From positions 23,744 through 87,743 of the forward strand of contig DFLB01000036.1 in the NCBI GenBank assembly GCA_002373995.1: 64,000 bases of DNA, written 5' to 3'. Of this stretch, positions 39,601 through 45,990 are shown one piece after another. Positions within the stretch are counted from its first letter, which is position 1. Each line of letters begins with the position of its first letter. Under the pieces are notes generated by a model, which did not search any database, had not been told where the DNA came from, and worked only from the letters and a program-made list of their open reading frames with translations. The DNA is from Bacteroidales bacterium UBA3630. GTDB lineage: Bacteria > Bacteroidota > Bacteroidia > Bacteroidales > P3. Both the position numbers and the translations under genes were made by a program.

Positions 39601-39687
39601 GGCGGTGTCATCGGCATACAGCACACCGGCACCTACCTCGTCAAGGTGGGCAGCCTGCCCGCCCAGCGCGTGGTGGTGATGCGCTAA
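33688..39687 (+). CDS. Giant C10-family cysteine protease with T9SS sorting domain
   Basis: 1,999 residues. The signal peptide is MKQKSILLVLMALIATGSLWA. A SpeB-type propeptide follows, then a C10 (streptopain) domain with catalytic Cys187 in RVVTGCVATATAQIMKFW and His343 in GGHSFVCDGY, plus HINWGWGG. An InlB/FIVAR-like repeat with GYRFAGWSDN lies near 450. Three related modules begin YCG and contain WGI-x-LPA (about 490, 650, 1045). A PKD-like region lies near 800, and two SLPYTADFTQCW modules near 1195 and 1435. BspA leucine-rich repeats occupy about 1690-1900, and a T9SS type A sorting domain ends GTYLVKVGSLPAQRVVVMR. It is a secreted, cell-surface or released protease exported by the SprA pathway. 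Confidence 0.92.
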   Translation: MKQKSILLVLMALIATGSLWAKPVDQQRALQVGTAWLRAMGCANAKQLSLIETPYAELYVFAAERQGFVIVSADDCVRPILGYSATATFPAGPLPQNVDGWLEDYAIAIQRVAARYAELDKQQATVGSQRTEAVAAQWRQLEAGVAPQPLLMTAVSPLLTTTWNQSPYYNDLCPYDSTYGERVVTGCVATATAQIMKFWNHPATGYGSHSYDAYSSQNYYGTLSANFGATTYQWATMPAALTSVSSQAEINAVATLMLHVGIADEMNYDVSANGGSGANNYSYDGNPRPSSQFSLMSYFKYRPDMAAVARDDYNDSTYSALLRAELDQNRPILYSGRNTSGGHSFVCDGYDDAGMFHINWGWGGSRDGYFYMGSLNPGVGGTGGNSTGTYNVRNVAMTGIRPNPNFGTGGTVSTTVSSGNGTVSGAGTYNFGDTVSLYASAAEGYRFAGWSDNSLYNPRTFVMNGGDYTFTARFEALASQGDTMGYCGGANLTSFGTANSGNDTYWGIRLPATSLTVGNQLTAVQFYAGYAGTYDVTVITGTTSPTDTVATVSVTVSSTMTNDWCTAFLDQPYTVEASKSVWLVMHNYDLPYPAALSYGCGNEDGFLWDQSLYYVGWDQYSVMLRGLFNVDPILANGDTVSYCGNADYEMCWGMYTPDYKWGIMVPAAQLAGRNYLKSVMLYVGFTGNYTMQIYRGGNDAPATLVHTQPYTTEDFGWNEIALDATVALDTTSNLWIVFSAPDLRWPAAICAYTGMSNSDWYTTGGNSWSHMSADGNMYSWMIKAVTSATVPALPAPTVAIDRVHYTTVGTATTFTATATTGTTPAWTFPGATPATATGLTATTTWNTTGYYTVKATVSNSHGTGTDSLWVMVEDCNNPTPIPYTQNFEAYDNTLCLGMADIDNDGLPWAVNHYNGYSDERCITSVANSSAVDNWLFMPKLYAEAGSHFTIRWYDKGGYGQHYGVYIDTTAAGTATANYIQLAEYTISDNYWTERVIDLSRFAGSTFRIAFRHYNAASGALHIDYVRLLEDFYVEGSTLSYCGNNPISSPLGNGGTMQWGIMLPASRLMGYDTLTSVQLYVLYAGSYTLNIASGSSYAPGTPVVTKTVNFGEEQTGWQTIVLDNPLPIAGLQPLWITFASPLSYPATYCYFTGDPNSNWATINGTDWRHMDYWNFYSTWMIKADMTAGNGCGIVTLPYTADFTQCWTATGGATIIDNNHVSINSYGQQLTSPWIELPQGRTFIEVRAIRDYSGNWWWSDDSLVFIDIMLEDADGETVAEWDLYSNCSDGNNGFEYAGNGGPHRLTFRYTSTQAVHLLHLSDLVLYTYPISVTLNAPSTANVGDTVTITAIPSLPAGDTVDYWYWNSYFNHQWIDNNDSSLTIISLTNNSRTVVFHSPGIFEFQTNIHKYNVYQGHSANAFNYVRINVQDTVTVDCDNISLPYTADFTQCWTAENGATIIDPTHAAITTAGQTLISPWMESVPGKTFLNITTQREGNVNNNTEWYDVEIESETDGVITSWRRYPYPNNYTSNDFVSPGGRIRVLITYTGTAPVPSLQIRDVMLYQYQIDVTLDAPGIVNTGDTVTLTAHATLQNGDRPNGYSFYMWGPDGNGMDDSDPRRTIIARTDSSLTVVWNTAGRYDIHCDVYKYNIYQGNDAYAYTNGTINVTDHTFYVEDSIYYTSAAKDTVIGCHHALHNALLPESVRVINDSAFYHLANLATVAMPDGLQHIGKNAFEWNDHLTELTLPRGLQFIGDNAFASCYNLRTVHFNADSCLVVSPTTESDGSYWPAFIGCYNIHTITVGENVKRIPSRIFWGCYGLRGTLVIPDAVTYIGEDAFTGWNNNWTGEDGDTLSIVLSRNLTEIGNYAFGAPFGKLRTVYARNPEPPTIYASTFYVQDATLVVPCGKLRTYARAEYWNEFQHFVENCESIDELDADEVRILTTAEGIVVEGALGEDVVVYDITGREVAATVNRGGVIGIQHTGTYLVKVGSLPAQRVVVMR

Positions 39688-39707
39688 GAGCCGGCCTCAC
39701 AACGACA

Positions 39708-39743
39708 GAGCCCGCCCTCCTGCGTACGCAGGAGGGCGGGCTC
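39708..39743. terminator. Perfect 36-bp palindromic terminator
   Basis: GAGCCCGCCCTCCTGCGT and its exact reverse complement, with no unpaired loop bases, between the convergent C10 protease and response-regulator genes. It presumably terminates both. Confidence 0.8.
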
Positions 39744-39762
39744 GCATCTTAGACCCTCCGGC

Positions 39763-40560
39763 TCACTGCCGCGGCAGGAAACGCACGTCGGCGGGAGCTA
39801 TCAGGCCAAGGCTGATGGCTTTGGCCACACGGGCGGCGCTCTTGTTGACAATGTCGAGCCGGCGCGAGAGGTCCTTCTGCCGCTCTTGGATGGCCTTGTC
39901 GCTCTCGCCCAGCTGGTTGGAGATCTCGCTGGCCGTGCACCCCGCCGCCTCGAGCAGCAGCAGGCGGCGCTCGGTCTCGCTGAGGTTGAACCCCAGGTCA
40001 TGGGTGGCGACGATGCCGAAGTAGCGTTCGGCAGCCTCCTTGAGGGTGAGCATGACGGGGTAGTTGAAGTAGAACCTCTCGCCACGCTCCAGACAGGCGA
40101 TGGCACGCAGGATGTTCTCTATCGAAAAGCCGCCGACGGCATTCTTGCTGACGAAGGCCGATGCACCAAGCGCAAGGGCCTCCATGACGACGCGGCCCAC
40201 ATCGTGCAGCCGCCCCAGGCGGTCCTCCTCGCCCGGCAGCGGTGCATCGAAGCGGCCGGAGAATATGATGATGCGCACCTGCGGGAAGCGCTCGTGGACA
40301 CGGCGCGCGATGAGCAGCCCCCCCGTGGGCTCGCCCTGAAACTCCATATCGACCAGCAGGTAGTCGGGCGGCGGGGTGGTCTCGAGGGCTGCCAGCAGTG
40401 ACGGCCCGTCGCCGAAGGTCTCCACCATCTCCACACGGCGCATCACGCTGCCGTCCACGTCGCCAGACTCGATCTCCACGCCGCGACTGTTCATTTCCAT
40501 CTTGACGACCTTGCGTATCAGCGGCTCGTCGTCAACCATCATTACACGGATACTGTTCAT
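39763..40560 (-). CDS. Response regulator, REC plus LuxR-like HTH
   Basis: 265 residues from ATG 40560. AGGAGG lies 5 nt upstream of this ATG, an unusually strong Shine-Dalgarno for this phylum, and this decides against the ATG at 40584. The N-terminal REC domain starts IRVMMVDDEPLIRKVV. The phospho-acceptor Asp is probably in DYLLVDMEF near 75, and IIIFSGRF supplies the Thr/Ser strand. A C-terminal GerE-like helix-turn-helix has LSETERRLLLLEAAGCTASEISNQLG near 200. It is downstream of the histidine kinase gene at 40717 on the same strand, separated by dispersed element copy 5. The target genes are unknown. Confidence 0.85.
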   Translation of the reverse strand: MNSIRVMMVDDEPLIRKVVKMEMNSRGVEIESGDVDGSVMRRVEMVETFGDGPSLLAALETTPPPDYLLVDMEFQGEPTGGLLIARRVHERFPQVRIIIFSGRFDAPLPGEEDRLGRLHDVGRVVMEALALGASAFVSKNAVGGFSIENILRAIACLERGERFYFNYPVMLTLKEAAERYFGIVATHDLGFNLSETERRLLLLEAAGCTASEISNQLGESDKAIQERQKDLSRRLDIVNKSAARVAKAISLGLIAPADVRFLPRQ

Positions 40561-40584
40561 TGTTACCTCCTGTTTTTCATCCAC

Positions 40585-40705
40585 AGGCCCTCCGCCTCCG
40601 CACCGGTGGTGGTCCGGCTTTTATCGGACCACCATCGGACCATCCTCGGACCATCACCGGACCAAGAGCGGACCAAGAGCACCGTGGATGCCTGTTGTTT
40701 TACCA
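40585..40705 (+). repeat. Dispersed five-unit 11-bp element, copy 5
   Basis: Five units at 40622-40676 (the fifth, GAGCGGACCAA, is degenerate), preceded by CCGCCTCCGCACCG and GGTCCGGCTTTTATCGGACC, and followed by GAGCACCGTGGATGCC. It lies between the histidine kinase stop and the response-regulator start, antisense to both. It separates the two cistrons of one signalling pair. Confidence 0.88.
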
Positions 40706-40716
40706 TGATTTACTGT

Positions 40717-42657
40717 CTATTTTCCTTTGGCCAGGCACACGTGCACGGTCGTACCCTGGCCGTCAGCGCTCTCCACCCATATCTTGCAGCCCCGGCGCGT
40801 CAGGTCGTCGTGCTTCTTGACGATGTAGCGGCACAGGATGAGGCCGAAGCCGTGCTCGCCCTCCACCTGCCTGTCGGCGCGGAACAGGCTCTCGCGCTGC
40901 GCCGCATCCATGCCGCTGCCGGTGTCGCAGACGGCGATGTCCACCATCTTGTCGGCTGTTTCGGCACTCACCGTGACGCTGCCCTGGGCGGTGTGCTGCA
41001 GGGCGTTGGTGACGAGGTTGCGCAGCAGGATGACCGTCAGCAGGCGGTCGCCCCACAGGAGCAGGCGCGACGGCACAAAGCTGAGCGTCACCCCCGCGGC
41101 GGGCGAGATCACCTGGCGCTTCACCTCGTCGAAGACCTCCTGCACAGGGAAGACCGTTGCCGTAAAGGTCAAGCCCGTGGGGATGGAGAGGTGCGTCCAG
41201 TTCTTGATATTGTCGAAGGTGCGCAGCAACTGCCCCAGAACCTCGTCGCGCAGGTCGGCGGGCAGGTCGGGATTGCGCAGGTATCCGATGAAGGGGCTCA
41301 CATCGTGGCGCATGACGCTGAGGCAGGTCTCCACATTGGCGATGCGCTCCACATCGCGCCGCTTGGCCTGCTCCAGGTGTTCCTTCTCGCGCCGCAGGCG
41401 GCGGCTGTTGCGCCACAGCAGCACCGTCATCACCAGCACCACTGCCAGCAGGACGCTGACCACCATGGTGGTACGCGTCATCCAGCGGCTGCGGCGTGTG
41501 GCATCGGCCAGGGTCTGCTGCAAGGCGAAGTCCTCCTGCTGGCTTTGGTTGATATAGTCCTGCAGTTCAACATAATGCTCGTACCACTGGCGGTTCTCGT
41601 CGGGCGTGCGCGCCAGGCGGCTGCGTATCATCACGTCGAAGTAGCCCAGCTCCATCTTGGGCGCGGCAAAAGGCTTCCACTTGCCCCGCAGCGAACGCCA
41701 CTCGCCCAACACCGCATGGGCCACGGCCGTATCGCCGACGAGCAGCGCATAGCGTGCCGTCGAGATGGTGCCTCCCAGCATCTGGTAGGGGTCGCCATAG
41801 TCGAAGAAGACCCGTCGCGCATGGTCGTAGAGCGCCAGCACACTGTCTGGCGGCACGGTGCCGGGCTGGCTACGCAGGGCAGTGGCGGTCATCTGCAGCG
41901 TGTTGGCGTAGTGGTAGGGGCAGAAGGCCCGCGGCCCGAGGTCGAGGATGTCGTAGGTGCGCTCGCAGTATTCAAGCGCCTTGTTACTCTCGCCGGCACT
42001 CTGCCAACCAAAAGCCAGCGCATAGTCGAGCGCCATGTCCTGCGCATAGTCCACCTTCAAGTGGGGCCTGCGCATCTCGACCTCGGCGAGCAACGAGCGC
42101 ACGTCGGCCTCGCGACCGTCGCGGTAGTGGTAGTTGAGCACCAGCATCGTGATGTAGTACTCCGTCTGGGCATAGCTGTAGAGCAGGTTGTCGCGGTTGC
42201 GGTCGAGGACATGGCTGTGCTCCACCTGGTAGAGCAGCCGGTAGCTATCGGCAATCAGGCCGGCACGTTGCAGCAGACGGGCGCGGAGGAGGTCGTGTAT
42301 CACGAGCTCAATGTCCCCATTGCTCATTCCGCGCTGCCGCAGGGCCACGATGCGCTCCACCTGGTCGAGCATCGACTCGGCCTGACGGTGGTCGCTCATC
42401 TGGTAATAGGCGAAGGCCATATTGTTGCAAGCCCGCAACGCACCGTCCACATACCCCGGCAGCGAGTCTTGGACAAACTGCAAGGCACGCTCAGACAGGT
42501 CGATGCAGTGCGCCGGGTCGCGGTAGCGGTTGACGAAGGCCTCCTTGTTGAGACCATCGACGCGCGACCGCGCCAACGGATCCACCGCCACAGTTTTCTG
42601 ACAGGCCGAAAGCAGTAAAACTGCGACGAATAGCGAGTATATTACTTTACTTTTCAC
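40717..42657 (-). CDS. Lipoprotein-anchored TPR histidine kinase
   Basis: 646 residues from GTG 42657 (VKSKVIYSLFVAVLLLSACQK, a lipoprotein signal peptide with the lipobox Cys at 19). The ATG at 42672 overlaps the -7 promoter box and would precede the signal. The periplasmic part to about 370 is helical and TPR-like (ALDYALAFGWQSAGESNKALEYCERTYDIL). A membrane helix near 385 (TTMVVSVLLAVVLVMTVLLW) is followed by a coiled coil, the H box SVMRHDVSPFIGYL, the N box LRNLVTNALQHT, the G1 box DTGSGM and the G2 box GFGLILCRYIV. It autophosphorylates and signals to the regulator encoded downstream. Confidence 0.85.
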   Translation of the reverse strand: MKSKVIYSLFVAVLLLSACQKTVAVDPLARSRVDGLNKEAFVNRYRDPAHCIDLSERALQFVQDSLPGYVDGALRACNNMAFAYYQMSDHRQAESMLDQVERIVALRQRGMSNGDIELVIHDLLRARLLQRAGLIADSYRLLYQVEHSHVLDRNRDNLLYSYAQTEYYITMLVLNYHYRDGREADVRSLLAEVEMRRPHLKVDYAQDMALDYALAFGWQSAGESNKALEYCERTYDILDLGPRAFCPYHYANTLQMTATALRSQPGTVPPDSVLALYDHARRVFFDYGDPYQMLGGTISTARYALLVGDTAVAHAVLGEWRSLRGKWKPFAAPKMELGYFDVMIRSRLARTPDENRQWYEHYVELQDYINQSQQEDFALQQTLADATRRSRWMTRTTMVVSVLLAVVLVMTVLLWRNSRRLRREKEHLEQAKRRDVERIANVETCLSVMRHDVSPFIGYLRNPDLPADLRDEVLGQLLRTFDNIKNWTHLSIPTGLTFTATVFPVQEVFDEVKRQVISPAAGVTLSFVPSRLLLWGDRLLTVILLRNLVTNALQHTAQGSVTVSAETADKMVDIAVCDTGSGMDAAQRESLFRADRQVEGEHGFGLILCRYIVKKHDDLTRRGCKIWVESADGQGTTVHVCLAKGK

Positions 42658-42660
42658 GCT

Positions 42661-42669
42661 GCAAAGGTA
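42661..42669 (-). promoter_or_regulatory. Histidine kinase -7 box
   Basis: TACCTTTGC on minus, ending 3 nt before the GTG start. If used, transcription would begin at or within a few nt of the start codon. Confidence 0.5.
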
Positions 42670-42729
42670 CATCTTTTTTCAGAATTAGCGACTAAAAATC
42701 ACATCTTTAAGGAAAATATTACAAAAATA

Positions 42730-42762
42730 TTTGGCCGGTTTGGAAAATGTTTGTAATTTTGC
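42730..42762 (+). promoter_or_regulatory. tRNA-Cys promoter, Bacteroidota type
   Basis: TTTG (42730-42733), 20 nt, TAATTTTGC (42754-42762), ending 17 nt before the tRNA. Confidence 0.7.
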
Positions 42763-42779
42763 ACCCCGAAAACTGAAAG

Positions 42780-42850
42780 GGTCGTTTGGCCGAGGGGCTA
42801 GGCACAGGTCTGCAAAACCTGCTACTCCGGTTCAAATCCGGAAGCGACCT
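42780..42850 (+). tRNA. tRNA-Cys (GCA)
   Basis: A 71-nt cloverleaf. The acceptor is GGTCGTT with AGCGACC. The anticodon loop sits in GGTCT-GCA-AAACC, giving anticodon GCA. The T arm is CCGGTTCAAATCCGG. The discriminator is U, a tRNA-Cys identity base. CCA is not encoded. Confidence 0.95.
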
Positions 42851-42856
42851 CAAAGA

Positions 42857-42889
42857 AAAAGAGACGCGCCCTAGCGCGTCTCTTTTTTG
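42857..42889 (+). terminator. Intrinsic terminator after tRNA-Cys
   Basis: GAGACGCGC-CCTA-GCGCGTCTC stem followed by TTTTTT. The A run on the left side allows it to act also for nrdDG on minus. Confidence 0.88.
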
Positions 42890-42914
42890 TCTCCCTACCC
42901 AGCGGGCGGCAGGT

Positions 42915-43376
42915 CTACCGCCAGAAGCGGGCGGTGATGTCGTGCAGACGGCCACCGGCCACACGGTAGAGGCGCTGGTTGGTGCCGCGGCTGCGCAAGG
43001 GCCCCAGATGGGCCAGGTAAGGACCAAGCTTGATGTAATCGAAATTGGCCAGCGACACCGCCGGTGAGAGCAGCGTGCGGCCACTCCACCAAGCAATCTT
43101 CAGTCGCGGATGGTGCTCGCGCAGCCAGTGAGCCAGTCGGTTGACCTCCTGGGGCTGCGCGTCGCCGCCCATCAGCCCGAGACAGGTCACCTCCTGCCGC
43201 TGGCCCGCCAGCAGGCGCTCCACAGCATCGCTGTCGAGCGGGCAGCCAGCGTCGCCCCACAAGTGCTTCGAGTGGCATCCCGGGCAACGACAAGGACACC
43301 CGCTGAGGTTGACGGCCAGCGTCACCTCGTCAGGTATCTCCTGGAAGACGATATCGGTATCGACGTATTTCAGCAT
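42915..43376 (-). CDS. nrdG: Anaerobic ribonucleotide reductase-activating protein
   Basis: 153 residues from ATG 43376; a TTG at 43385 is also open. The radical SAM cluster motif C-x3-C-x2-C is in SGCPCRCPGCHSKHLWG near residue 27. It generates the glycyl radical on NrdD using SAM. It is 15 bp downstream of nrdD and shares its riboswitch-controlled transcript. Confidence 0.93.
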   Translation of the reverse strand: MLKYVDTDIVFQEIPDEVTLAVNLSGCPCRCPGCHSKHLWGDAGCPLDSDAVERLLAGQRQEVTCLGLMGGDAQPQEVNRLAHWLREHHPRLKIAWWSGRTLLSPAVSLANFDYIKLGPYLAHLGPLRSRGTNQRLYRVAGGRLHDITARFWR

Positions 43377-43391
43377 GGTTTCCAACGGGGA

Positions 43392-45488
43392 CTATAGCTC
43401 TTTGGCGTAGTAGCGGCGGGCGGCTTCTTCCTGGCGCGGGGCGCTGAAGTTGCTGACACGCTTCAGGTAGCCGATGATGCGGGTCATATAGTCCACATTC
43501 TTCGAATGGCACTTGGGGCACTCTTTCAGGTAGCGCTTGTCGATGTAGCCGCAGTCGTTGCAGATCGTGTTAGGAATGTTGAACGTGAAGTAGTTGCACC
43601 CTTCTTTGGCAGCCACTTCGAGCAACTGCATGTACTGCTGCTGCGTCAGGTGTTCCTCGAGGTTGCAATGCAAGGCGCTGCCGCCGGTGAGGTGCTCGAT
43701 GTATGGGGCTCCGTGGAGGCGGAACTTGTCGAGGACAGTCAACGAGGGATCCTCGACAATGTAGAAATAGGAGTTGTAGCAGTCGCGCGGCACGAAGTAG
43801 CCGTCCTCGCGGTCCCATTTGGCGTGCTTGACACCCACGTTCTCGGCCGGTATCATCTCGCAGTTGAACATCACTTCCTTGGTGCGGTACTCCTTGTTCT
43901 TCTTCTCCACCAGGCCCAGCACAGTCTGCACAAACTCGCGGTACTGCGGGTTGTCCGTGATGGGGATGCCCATAAACTCCGCGGCCTCGACCAGACCGTT
44001 GACGCCGATGGTCAGATACTGGCGGCTCATGTTGATGTAGCCCGCATCGAAGAGCGGCAGCATGCCGTGGGCTTGCAGATCCTTGAGGTTCTCGTTGTAG
44101 GCCAGCTGCACCTTGTGACAGAGGTCGATGATGTCAGTCAGGAACTCGCGGTAGTCCATCTCGTGGTTGACGGCGTACTGGATGCAGCGGTTGAGGTTGA
44201 TGGTGAGCACGCTCTTGGAGCCCGTCGAGACGCCGCCGGCGCCGAGGGTGTAGCTGAAGCCGTTGTCTGTGATCTCGTTGCGCAGGCGGCAGCAGCTGCT
44301 GAGCGAGTCGGCGTTGTCCGAGATGTAGGTGAAGAACGAGTGCCCTTCGGCATACATCTCGGCCGTGAACTGCGCCATGTCCTGGTCGACGAACTTGCCG
44401 TCCTTGTCGTAGAGCAGGGCCATGGTCTCCACCGGGAAGGTGAGCACTGTCTTGGTGCGCTCCTGGTTGAACCAGCGCATAAAGCGTTTCTGCAGCCACT
44501 TCAGGCCTTCCCAATCGGGCTCCGAGCCGTCCGGGAAGCGGAACTCGCCGAAGAGCGAGCGGAAGTAGGGTTCGTCATAGTAGGCTATGTTCCAGAAGAC
44601 AGCCTGGTAGTTGCGGGCGCCGGTGGGCTGGTTGAGGCTGTAGACGATCTGTTCGAAGCAGTCGGTGACGATTTTGTCCATCGTCTTCTGCCGCAGCGAG
44701 AGGTCCACCACGCGGTCGGGTTCTTTCCAGTAGTCGCGGCCGTAGTCCTTCTGGATGAAGTAGTTGAGGTACATCAGGAACTCCGGCGTGGCACAGGCGC
44801 CGCTGAGCATGGAGCTCACCATGAAGACCATGTTGATGAAACCGCCGCAGAAGCTCTTGAGGTTGGTGGGAGCCGTGCTGTTGCCGCCGATGCTGGTGGT
44901 GCCGCCCAGCAGCCAGGGATACATGGTGATGGAGGCGCAGTAGTTGGCCAGCGAGGTCTCGTCGTTCTTATAGATGAAGTGGTGCGTCAGGAGGTCTATA
45001 TAGCGGTCGGCCAGTTCCTTGCCGTACATCTTCTTGATGCGGTCGGTCAGCAGGCGCCGGTTGAGGCGGATGAAGTTGCTCTTCGGCAGCTCGCCGATGA
45101 GGGTGGCGATGTTCTTGTGCTCAACGTTGGCGTTGGCGTCATACTTGCTGCCGGTGGCGGCGTTGGCGGCATCCACATAGTCGGCCAGGAACTTGAGCTT
45201 CTCCATCGTCTCGCGGTCTTCGGTGTGCCGCTGCCGGTAGAGCATAAAGCTCTTGGCCACAGGGTAGTAGGCCTCTTGCATCAGGGCCACCTCGACTTGG
45301 TTCTGTATCTCCTCGACGGTGATGCCGTTGTGGATGTCGAGGTGGGAGAGTATCTTGGACAGCTGGCCCAGGTCGACAGGTTCCTGCACCGAGTCGAAGG
45401 CCTTGAGGATGGCGTTCATAATCTTGTCGAGCGAGAAACGCTCGGCCTGTCCGTCACGCTTGGTGATCGAGAATGTATTGGTTTCCAT
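43392..45488 (-). CDS. nrdD: Anaerobic (class III) ribonucleoside-triphosphate reductase
   Basis: 698 residues. An N-terminal ATP-cone (ITKRDGQAERFSLDKIMNAI) is followed by the catalytic barrel. The zinc site is CNDCGYIDKRYLKECPKC near 645, and the glycyl-radical loop RIIGYLKRVSNFSAPRQEE is near 673, with Gly in RxxGY. It reduces NTPs to dNTPs without oxygen and without B12. A cobalamin riboswitch about 40 nt upstream implies that it is shut off when B12 is available, consistent with a B12-dependent class II enzyme elsewhere in the genome. Confidence 0.96.
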   Translation of the reverse strand: METNTFSITKRDGQAERFSLDKIMNAILKAFDSVQEPVDLGQLSKILSHLDIHNGITVEEIQNQVEVALMQEAYYPVAKSFMLYRQRHTEDRETMEKLKFLADYVDAANAATGSKYDANANVEHKNIATLIGELPKSNFIRLNRRLLTDRIKKMYGKELADRYIDLLTHHFIYKNDETSLANYCASITMYPWLLGGTTSIGGNSTAPTNLKSFCGGFINMVFMVSSMLSGACATPEFLMYLNYFIQKDYGRDYWKEPDRVVDLSLRQKTMDKIVTDCFEQIVYSLNQPTGARNYQAVFWNIAYYDEPYFRSLFGEFRFPDGSEPDWEGLKWLQKRFMRWFNQERTKTVLTFPVETMALLYDKDGKFVDQDMAQFTAEMYAEGHSFFTYISDNADSLSSCCRLRNEITDNGFSYTLGAGGVSTGSKSVLTINLNRCIQYAVNHEMDYREFLTDIIDLCHKVQLAYNENLKDLQAHGMLPLFDAGYINMSRQYLTIGVNGLVEAAEFMGIPITDNPQYREFVQTVLGLVEKKNKEYRTKEVMFNCEMIPAENVGVKHAKWDREDGYFVPRDCYNSYFYIVEDPSLTVLDKFRLHGAPYIEHLTGGSALHCNLEEHLTQQQYMQLLEVAAKEGCNYFTFNIPNTICNDCGYIDKRYLKECPKCHSKNVDYMTRIIGYLKRVSNFSAPRQEEAARRYYAKEL

Positions 45489-45524
45489 ATCTTAATGTTG
45501 CTTTATTTCGCGAAAGCTTCTCTC

Positions 45525-45712
45525 TTCAGCCCTGGCAGGTCTCCTGGCTTGCCGCCCGCAGCGGGCGCCTTCTCAGGCCTTGCGGCCCAATGGCTCTGTT
45601 TGCCCGTCGCCTCTTTCCGGGGTGCTGAAGACAGCTCCCCCTGCGGCTTACAGTTGCGCGTCAGCCCGTGATTTACACACGGTTCCCTATTGTCGCCCAC
45701 GGCGAACCACGA
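45525..45712 (-). promoter_or_regulatory. Cobalamin (B12) riboswitch upstream of nrdDG
   Basis: Read on minus, the leader contains GGGAACCGTGTGTAAATCAC, then GGCTGACGCGCAACTGTAA, then AGCCATTGG. It ends with the B12 box AGCCAGGAGACCTGCC (45534-45549). These are the conserved core segments of the cobalamin aptamer in the right order. It ends about 40 nt before the nrdD ATG, with no clear terminator between, so translational control is more likely. Confidence 0.9.
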
Positions 45713-45725
45713 CTGTTTTGACGCT

Positions 45726-45758
45726 GCAAAGATACATCCATTCCGCCAACTGGACAAA
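45726..45758 (-). promoter_or_regulatory. nrdDG promoter, Bacteroidota type
   Basis: On minus, TTTG (45755-45758), 20 nt, TATCTTTGC (45726-45734). The transcript would start just before the B12 aptamer. Confidence 0.78.
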
Positions 45759-45807
45759 TAAAGTTCTCAACCTCCCGCTGTTGAAAAACCACCTGCACCC
45801 TGTTTCC

Positions 45808-45915
45808 ACCGGCGTTGGAGCGCCTCCGCTCCGACTTTTTCCGGACCACCCTCGGACCATCCTCGGACCATCCCCGGACCATCCCCGGACCGAGAGCTTG
45901 CTAACAGCTGAACAT
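45808..45915 (+). repeat. Dispersed five-unit 11-bp element, copy 6
   Basis: Five units at 45839-45893, preceded by CGCCTCCGCTCCGACTTTTT and followed by GAGCTTGC. It is in the divergent region between nrdD and recJ, with its 3' end towards recJ (98 nt from the ATG). Confidence 0.88.
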
Positions 45916-45990
45916 CAGGCGGATAGAAAAAGGTGAAAAAATTGTTGTTCGCGTGTCGGAAAAAAGTTGTAATTTTACGGCCAGAAAAAT

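Noticed and set aside
43506..45671. 721-codon plus-strand frame opposite nrdD
   Set aside because: It runs antisense through nrdD and across the riboswitch; nrdD is unmistakable.
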